Below are positions 5,312 to 8,948 of a stretch of 8,948 nucleotides of DNA, piece after piece. The DNA is taken from positions 1 through 8,948 of the forward strand of contig JACQFO010000054.1 in NCBI GenBank assembly GCA_016200025.1, read 5' to 3'. The notes below the pieces were generated by a model that did not search any database, was not told the DNA's origin, and worked only from the letters and a program-made list of their open reading frames with translations. Positions within the stretch are counted from its first letter, which is position 1. The number at the start of each line of letters is the position of its first letter. Origin of the DNA: Nitrososphaerota archaeon. Lineage in GTDB: Archaea; Thermoproteota; Nitrososphaeria; Nitrososphaerales; Gagatemarchaeaceae. A program made the position numbers and the translations under genes.

Positions 5312-6139
5312 TTGGTGAGGGTGGAGATGCTGGCTGTCGGCAAGGAGCTTCTAATCGGAAGGACGCTCAACACCAACGCGCACTGGGTCGGGCGCAGGCT
5401 GGCACGACTGGGGACCATGCTGAAGGCCGTCGCCACTGTGGACGACGACATCCAAGAGATATCCGAGGCGCTTCGGTGGTCCCTTTCAAGGAGGCCGGAT
5501 TTCGTAGTGACTGTGGGCGGCCTCGGGCCGACCCCGGATGACATGACGCTAAGAGGGGTCGCAGCGGGGCTCGGGGTAGGATTGAGGACCAACGAGAAGG
5601 CAATCTCGATGATAGTGAGCCATTACTCGGGTCGCGGGCTGGCCGGCATTGAAATGACGCCCGCGAGGAAGAAGATGGCGCGGCTGCCGGCCGGAGGAGA
5701 GCCAGTTATGAACGCAGAAGGCACGGCTCCTGGAGTCAGGATAATGGCTGGAAGAACGGTCGTCTTCTCGCTCCCGGGAGTCCCCAGGGAGATGCGCGCA
5801 ATGTTCAGCGACGCGGTCGAGCCCGAGGTCAGGCTGGCGGCGGGCCCGCTGCAGAGGGTGGCGGCCAGACTGATGCTCGAGGGGGTATTGGAGTCGGAGC
5901 TTGCACCTGTGATTCAGGCGGAAGTGAGAAGACATCCGGGGGCCTACGTGAAGTCCCATCCGAAGATGGTGGGTGCAATCTCCAGGGTCGACCTTGAAGT
6001 CGCAGTCGTTCGTAGGGACCGTGCATCGGCTGCCGGAACGGTCTCAAGGATAGTCGGGGAGGTCTCACGTTGGGTCGTAGGGAAGGGAGGGACGGTCATG
6101 ACCGATGGAAGGAAAGAGAGAGTGCGGAGGTCGGCTTGA
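5312..6139 (+). CDS. CinA-type MoCF-domain protein without the amidase domain (COG1058)
   Basis: A 275-residue protein with the molybdopterin-binding-like fold of the CinA N-terminal half. Visible motifs are VEMLAVGKELLIGRTLNTNAH at the N-terminus, VTVGGLGPTPDDMT at 66-79, NAEGTAPG at 134-141 and LPGVPREM at 154-161, followed by a region that fits the CinA KH-like part. The C-terminal nicotinamide-nucleotide amidase domain (PncC) of bacterial CinA is absent, as is normal for stand-alone archaeal COG1058. CinA N-domains have ADP-ribose pyrophosphatase activity in studied bacteria, so a nucleotide-hydrolysing or NAD-related role is possible; molybdenum cofactor work is less likely. The start is uncertain: TTG 5312 fits the promoter spacing, GTG 5315 fits family N-termini equally well, GTG 5306 is also open. 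The GPN gene follows after 1 base. Confidence 0.88.
   Translation: MVRVEMLAVGKELLIGRTLNTNAHWVGRRLARLGTMLKAVATVDDDIQEISEALRWSLSRRPDFVVTVGGLGPTPDDMTLRGVAAGLGVGLRTNEKAISMIVSHYSGRGLAGIEMTPARKKMARLPAGGEPVMNAEGTAPGVRIMAGRTVVFSLPGVPREMRAMFSDAVEPEVRLAAGPLQRVAARLMLEGVLESELAPVIQAEVRRHPGAYVKSHPKMVGAISRVDLEVAVVRRDRASAAGTVSRIVGEVSRWVVGKGGTVMTDGRKERVRRSA
6126..6130 (+). promoter_or_regulatory. Shine-Dalgarno candidate for the GPN-loop GTPase
   Basis: GGAGG lies 10 bases ahead of the ATG at 6141, inside the last codons of the CinA-type gene. The spacing is a little long but acceptable. It supports the start at 6141 over the in-frame ATG at 6105, which would overlap the upstream gene by 35 bases. Confidence 0.5.
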
Positions 6140-6140
6140 C

Positions 6141-6899
6141 ATGGACGTAGTCTTCGTAACCGGGACGGCCGGCTCGGGCAAGTCCCTGCTCACAAGCGCG
6201 CTGAAGACCTGGTACGTGAACAGAGGGGAGGACGCCATCGCGGTCAACCTGGACCCCGGGGTCCTAGCACTCCCCTACGAGCCGGACGTGGACGTCAGGC
6301 TGACCATCGAGCTCCGGCAGGTAATGGAGGACTACGGGCTAGGGCCCAACGGGGCCCTGATACTCGCCGCGGACCTGGTCGCCACGAAGCTCGAGGAAAT
6401 CCAGGAGGAGATAGAGTCCTACAGGCCCGAGTATGTGATCGTGGACACTCCGGGCCAGATCGAGCTGTTTGCCTTCAGGGAGAGCGGCGAATTCATAGTC
6501 AAACAGACCAGGGCCGACTCGAAGGCGCTGCTCTTCCTCCTGGACCCTCTCCTAGCAAACACGCCCACGAACTTCCTCTCCCTCGCGCTCCTATCTGCGT
6601 CCGTGGGCCTTAGGATGAAGGTCCCCATGCTTTCGGTGCTCACCAAGACCGACATCGCGAAGGAGGGGGTGAAGAGGATCTCTCTGTGGAGCAAGGACAC
6701 TAGGACCTTCGAAGACGCCCTGGCGGAGACTAAGGACAGCGACCAGTACTCCCTCTACTCCGAACTTTTCAGGAGCGTCAGGCGGCTTTCTTTCGGGGCG
6801 GACCTTTACCCTGTCTCATCGGCAACACTCGACGGGATGATCGCCCTGGTCGGTGAGCTGGCCAGGATCGGGAAGGGCGGGGAGGAGTTCACCGATTGA
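6141..6899 (+). CDS. GPN-loop GTPase
   Basis: A 252-residue P-loop GTPase of the GPN family, shared by archaea and eukaryotes. Motifs: Walker A GTAGSGKS at 8-15, NLDPG at 36-40, the defining Gly-Pro-Asn insertion at 68-70 (GLGPNGA), DTPGQIE at 102-108 (G3), LTKTD at 167-171 (G4), and VSS at 225-227 (G5). Family members form homodimers with the GPN loop reaching into the partner active site; eukaryotic relatives take part in RNA polymerase II assembly and import, while the archaeal role is unknown. The start is ATG at 6141, one base past the stop of the CinA-type gene; family members begin directly with the first strand (MDVVFVTG). It is very likely co-transcribed with the CinA-type gene. Its 3' end overlaps the convergent hydrolase gene by 11 bases. 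Confidence 0.95.
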   Translation: MDVVFVTGTAGSGKSLLTSALKTWYVNRGEDAIAVNLDPGVLALPYEPDVDVRLTIELRQVMEDYGLGPNGALILAADLVATKLEEIQEEIESYRPEYVIVDTPGQIELFAFRESGEFIVKQTRADSKALLFLLDPLLANTPTNFLSLALLSASVGLRMKVPMLSVLTKTDIAKEGVKRISLWSKDTRTFEDALAETKDSDQYSLYSELFRSVRRLSFGADLYPVSSATLDGMIALVGELARIGKGGEEFTD

Positions 6900-7620
6900 A
6901 GCCCGAGAGGAAGGGCTGGATCAAGCCTGCCAGGGCCTGAGGCTTCTCGAGTGGGAGCATGTGACCGGACTCCTTGACGAAGGAAGCGGTCGAGGAGGGG
7001 ATTTTTTCGTTGAGATATTGGGACCACTTCGGAGGGGTCATCCTGTCTTCCTCCCCACAGATGATCAGGGTCCTCGCAGTAATCCGGTGCAGCTCGGACC
7101 GCACATCGAATCCCTCGCATGCGAGGTAATCGTTCAGGAAGACGGGGAGGTTGGTGAAGGAGAGGGCCGCGCGGGCCTCCCGTCCGAGTTCGAGGTCGAT
7201 CGCTCTGAAGCTCATCGGTGTGATTGTCTGTTCGATGGTCTTCAGGGGGTGGTCCCTGAGGCCTTCGACGATGCGGGGGTCGACGCCGAGCTTCGCTCCC
7301 GCGCCGACGAGAACCATACCGCCAAGGTCCTCTGGATGGTCAAGCGCGAGCTGCAGAGTGATGGCGCTGCCCATGGAGTGGCCGCAGATGACAGGCTTTT
7401 CCAACCCGCTTTCGAGAACGAATTGATGGAGGGCCACCGCATAATCAGCGACCGAGGTGCAGGTGATGTCCCCAGAAGGGTGCCCTGGGAGGTTTACTGC
7501 GACAGCCCTTCGTGGACCGTCCATGTAGCCCAGAGTCCGCTTCCACAGGAGGTTGTTGCCCCCGGCGCCGTGCACGAGGACCACGTCTCCCGCCGCCCCA
7601 TGGGTGCTGTATTCGAGCAA
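6889..7620 (-). CDS. Alpha/beta hydrolase, specificity unknown
   Basis: A 243-residue single-domain alpha/beta hydrolase, probably cytoplasmic (no signal peptide). The oxyanion motif VHGAGG is at 16-21, the nucleophile elbow G-H-S82-M-G at 80-84, the acid D192 in CGEEDRMTPP and the histidine H220 in ESGHMLPLEKP, so the catalytic triad is complete. A small lid appears to lie between about 115 and 180. It resembles the esterase group that includes pimeloyl-ACP methyl ester esterase and enol-lactonases, but the substrate cannot be read from sequence. The frame is open far upstream (to 8703) only because it is antisense to prpB. TTG at 7620 is chosen because homology begins there (MLEYSTHG) and a TATA box lies about 27 bases upstream, implying a leaderless transcript. 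It is divergent from prpB, 108 bases apart. Confidence 0.9.
   Translation of the reverse strand: MLEYSTHGAAGDVVLVHGAGGNNLLWKRTLGYMDGPRRAVAVNLPGHPSGDITCTSVADYAVALHQFVLESGLEKPVICGHSMGSAITLQLALDHPEDLGGMVLVGAGAKLGVDPRIVEGLRDHPLKTIEQTITPMSFRAIDLELGREARAALSFTNLPVFLNDYLACEGFDVRSELHRITARTLIICGEEDRMTPPKWSQYLNEKIPSSTASFVKESGHMLPLEKPQALAGLIQPFLSGFNR
7002..7007 (+). terminator. Oligo-T candidate terminator for the CinA/GPN transcript
   Basis: A run of six T on the plus strand, about 100 bases past the GPN stop and inside the antisense of the hydrolase gene. Archaeal transcription can end at such T-runs without a hairpin. It is one of the longest T-runs in this GC-rich window, but it also encodes hydrolase residues on the other strand, so the role is only a possibility. 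Confidence 0.25.
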
Positions 7621-7642
7621 CGGAGGTGCGGACGGCGCGAGC

Positions 7643-7650
7643 GATTTAAC
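7643..7650 (-). promoter_or_regulatory. TATA box of the alpha/beta hydrolase gene
   Basis: On the minus strand GTTAAATC stands about 27 bases upstream of the TTG at 7620, giving a leaderless transcript if used. The BRE region is not strong. The position supports the chosen start against longer upstream frames. Confidence 0.6.
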
Positions 7651-7675
7651 GATGCCGAGGCTGCGAGGTCGCCGG

Positions 7676-7689
7676 ATCCCCCGGGGGAT
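7676..7689. promoter_or_regulatory. Perfect 14-base palindrome ATCCCCCGGGGGAT, candidate operator
   Basis: The palindrome lies in the 108-base gap between the divergent hydrolase and prpB genes, between their two TATA boxes: 8 bases upstream of the prpB box and 25 bases upstream of the hydrolase box. Such symmetry at the BRE-proximal edge of a promoter is typical for binding of a dimeric regulator. No regulator gene is in the window, and binding is inferred. Confidence 0.5.
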
Positions 7690-7697
7690 GAGAACAG

Positions 7698-7706
7698 AGA
7701 TAAACC
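7698..7706 (+). promoter_or_regulatory. TATA box of prpB
   Basis: AGATAAACC has its GATAAA core centred 27.5 bases upstream of the prpB ATG at 7729, the same distance as for thpR and the Nudix gene. It implies a leaderless prpB mRNA and supports this ATG over the long upstream open frame. Confidence 0.6.
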
Positions 7707-7728
7707 AGCCCGGGCCCGACGACTCGGA

Positions 7729-8625
7729 ATGGGGCAGGCAACTAGCGCCGATGCATTGAGGCGTTTGCTCGTCGGCAAGAGGATTGTCGTCGCGCCAGGC
7801 GTCTTCAGCCCCGCGGTCGCCAAGCTCGCGCAGAAGACGGGCTTCAAGGCGCTCTACTTCTCGGGGGCGGGCTTTTCGAACCTCCTGGGCCTCCCGGACC
7901 TCGGCATCACGACACTCACCGAGGTCGCCAAGGCCACACGAGACATCACCTCGGAGGTCAGCGCACCGCTCATCGTTGACGCGGACACTGGTTTTGGGGA
8001 GGCGCTGAACGTGGCGAGAACAGTGGCCGAGCTGGGTTCCGCGGGTGCGGCTGCGATACAGATCGAGGACCAGGTACTGCCCAAGAGATGCGGACATCTG
8101 GACGGCAAGGAGCTTGTGGACACGGACGAGATGGTGAAGAAGGTCCTCTCGGCGAAGGAGGCGGCGGGGAGAGGGCTCGTGGTGATAGCGAGGACCGATG
8201 CGAGGTCGGTAGAAGGACTCGACGCGGCCGTCGAGCGGGCCAGAGTCTACGCGCGGGCGGGGGCGGAGGTCATCTTCCCGGAGGCCCTGGAGAGCGAGGA
8301 GGAGTTCGAGGAGTTCAGGAAGAAGCTGAGCCTGCCCCTCGTGGCCAACATGACCGAATTTGGGAAGACCCCATACATTACGGCCTCGAGATTCGAAGAG
8401 CTGGGGTACAACGTAGTGCTGTTTCCGGTCACGGCTTTCAGGGCCATGATGAGGACTGTGGAGGGCGTCTTCAAGCAGCTCTTCGCAGAGGGCACGCAAG
8501 GGAGAATGCTGGGCTCGCTGATGAGCAGGGATGAGTTCTACGACCTGATCGACTACCGCAGGTATGAGAAGGCCGACAAGAAGGCCCTCGATGCTGCAAG
8601 ACGCCTGAGAAGGGCTCGACCTTAA
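7729..8625 (+). CDS. prpB: Methylisocitrate lyase (isocitrate lyase/PEP mutase superfamily)
   Basis: A 298-residue enzyme of the ICL/PEPM superfamily. Metal- and substrate-binding residues are visible: SGAGFSN at 45-51, DADTGFG at 84-90, IEDQ at 112-115, the catalytic loop K118-type PKRCGH (118-123, with C121), IARTDAR at 153-159, and E185. The segment NMTEFGKTP at 207-215, followed by FPVTAFRAMMR, matches the methylisocitrate lyase subgroup better than isocitrate lyase, and the length (about 295) also fits PrpB. The reaction splits 2-methylisocitrate into pyruvate and succinate, the last step of the methylcitrate route for propionyl-CoA. The CGH cysteine argues against PEP mutase or oxaloacetase-type relatives. 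The frame is open upstream to 6853, but that part is antisense to the hydrolase; ATG 7729 fits family and promoter. A citrate synthase-family gene follows 28 bases later. Confidence 0.92.
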   Translation: MGQATSADALRRLLVGKRIVVAPGVFSPAVAKLAQKTGFKALYFSGAGFSNLLGLPDLGITTLTEVAKATRDITSEVSAPLIVDADTGFGEALNVARTVAELGSAGAAAIQIEDQVLPKRCGHLDGKELVDTDEMVKKVLSAKEAAGRGLVVIARTDARSVEGLDAAVERARVYARAGAEVIFPEALESEEEFEEFRKKLSLPLVANMTEFGKTPYITASRFEELGYNVVLFPVTAFRAMMRTVEGVFKQLFAEGTQGRMLGSLMSRDEFYDLIDYRRYEKADKKALDAARRLRRARP

Positions 8626-8628
8626 AAC
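8621..8628 (+). promoter_or_regulatory. TATA box of the citrate synthase gene, lying on the prpB stop codon
   Basis: CTTAAAAC contains the prpB TAA (8623-8625) and is centred 29.5 bases ahead of the citrate synthase ATG. The same octamer forms the Nudix TATA box on the other strand (5281-5288). It suggests that the second gene can be transcribed on its own as well as from the prpB promoter. Confidence 0.5.
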
Positions 8629-8653
8629 CCCCCGGTCGCCGTCGGGCACTCCG

Positions 8654-8948
8654 ATGGCTGGGCAACTCAAGGTTCCGAAGGGCCTGGCCGGCGTCTCGGT
8701 CACCGAGACCAGGATAGCAAAGAGCGACTCCGATGGGGCATTGGTGTACCGCGGCTACCCGATCTCCGAGCTTGCGCAGAACGCGGGGTTCGAGGAGACG
8801 GCGTACCTGGTCCTGAAGGGTTCGCTCCCCCAGAGAGCCGAGCTGGCAGAGTTCACTTCAAATCTGTCGGGGAAGATGCGTGTCGACCCCCGGGTCTTTT
8901 CCACAATGAGGGAACTGGGAAGCGAGGCGCTCCCCATCGATGCCCTCA
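8654..8948 (+). CDS. Citrate synthase / 2-methylcitrate synthase family protein, N-terminal fragment
   Basis: Ninety-eight codons are visible from ATG 8654 to the window edge, with no stop. The beginning VPKGLAGVSVTETRIAKSD (7-25), then GALVYRGYPISELAQ (28-42), FEETAYLVLKGSLPQRAEL (46-64) and an IDAL segment at the edge are the standard N-terminal pattern of type II citrate synthases (about 370-380 residues in full). The catalytic histidines and aspartate lie outside the window, so citrate and 2-methylcitrate synthase cannot be told apart. Its place 28 bases after prpB suggests a methylcitrate synthase or a dual-specificity enzyme, joining propionyl-CoA with oxaloacetate; it could equally be the main TCA-cycle citrate synthase. 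No good Shine-Dalgarno is seen; a TATA box on the prpB stop may give it a near-leaderless transcript. Confidence 0.9.
   Translation, partial: MAGQLKVPKGLAGVSVTETRIAKSDSDGALVYRGYPISELAQNAGFEETAYLVLKGSLPQRAELAEFTSNLSGKMRVDPRVFSTMRELGSEALPIDAL

Noticed and set aside
6853..7728. Plus-strand open frame of 292 codons upstream of and in frame with prpB
   Set aside because: It is antisense to the hydrolase gene, has no recognisable domain, and PrpB homology begins at ATG 7729 with a well-placed TATA box. A fusion protein is not credible.
7621..8703. Long minus-strand open frame (361 codons) running antisense through prpB and in frame with the alpha/beta hydrolase
   Set aside because: No homology-like motifs outside the hydrolase part; the stretch is exactly antisense to a conserved enzyme, and GC-rich third positions suppress stop codons. 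The TATA box and family N-terminus place the real start at 7620.
1..8948. Mobile elements, CRISPR arrays, tRNA or rRNA genes, toxin-antitoxin or defence systems
   Set aside because: I looked for direct repeats, transposase motifs, tRNA-like arms and paired small genes and saw none; gene content and base composition look uniform and chromosomal.

Overview
This is a compact, GC-rich stretch of archaeal chromosome holding fourteen genes, the first and last cut by the window edges. The archaeal assignment rests on UPF0200 and UPF0201 proteins side by side, a Trm-G10 tRNA methyltransferase, a GPN-loop GTPase, an archaeal-type PRPP synthetase, a thpR-cca pair, and TATA-like boxes about 27 bases ahead of start codons (leaderless transcription) with few Shine-Dalgarno sites. 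The mix looks most like the Thermoproteota/TACK side, perhaps a Nitrososphaeria relative; that is an impression from gene content, not a measured placement. TTG is the main start codon (nine of fourteen, one uncertain); only three genes start with ATG.

Layout. 1-673, minus: thpR followed by the start of cca, overlapping by 4 bases (tRNA 3'-end work). 738-1692, plus: a UPF0200 P-loop kinase-like protein and a UPF0201 RNA-binding protein (predicted exosome associated), overlapping by 11 bases and divergent from thpR across a 64-base gap with a palindromic TATA box. 1677-4436, minus: a tight three-gene operon, PRPP synthetase, then Trm-G10, then RNase Z. 4559-4777, plus: a 72-residue zinc-ribbon protein of unknown role. 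4811-5257, minus: a Nudix hydrolase. 5312-6899, plus: a CinA-type MoCF-domain protein and a GPN-loop GTPase, 1 base apart; the Nudix gene and the CinA gene share one AT-rich promoter core. 6889-7620, minus: an alpha/beta hydrolase with a full catalytic triad. 7729-8948, plus: a methylisocitrate lyase followed by the N-terminal third or quarter of a citrate synthase-family protein.

How the parts fit. The left half is an RNA-maturation neighbourhood: CCA addition, 2',3'-cyclic phosphate chemistry, tRNA 3'-trailer cleavage, tRNA G10 methylation and a predicted exosome-linked protein, together with PRPP supply. The middle has nucleotide-handling proteins (Nudix, CinA-like, GPN). The right end points to a methylcitrate route for propionyl-CoA. 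I see no transposon, CRISPR array, tRNA or rRNA, and no clear new multi-gene system. The most unusual signals are regulatory and architectural: shared bidirectional TATA cores, a perfect 14-base palindrome between the hydrolase and prpB, an inverted repeat upstream of the PRPP synthetase gene, a citrate synthase promoter lying on the prpB stop codon, and a recurring TTGACG start at gene overlaps.
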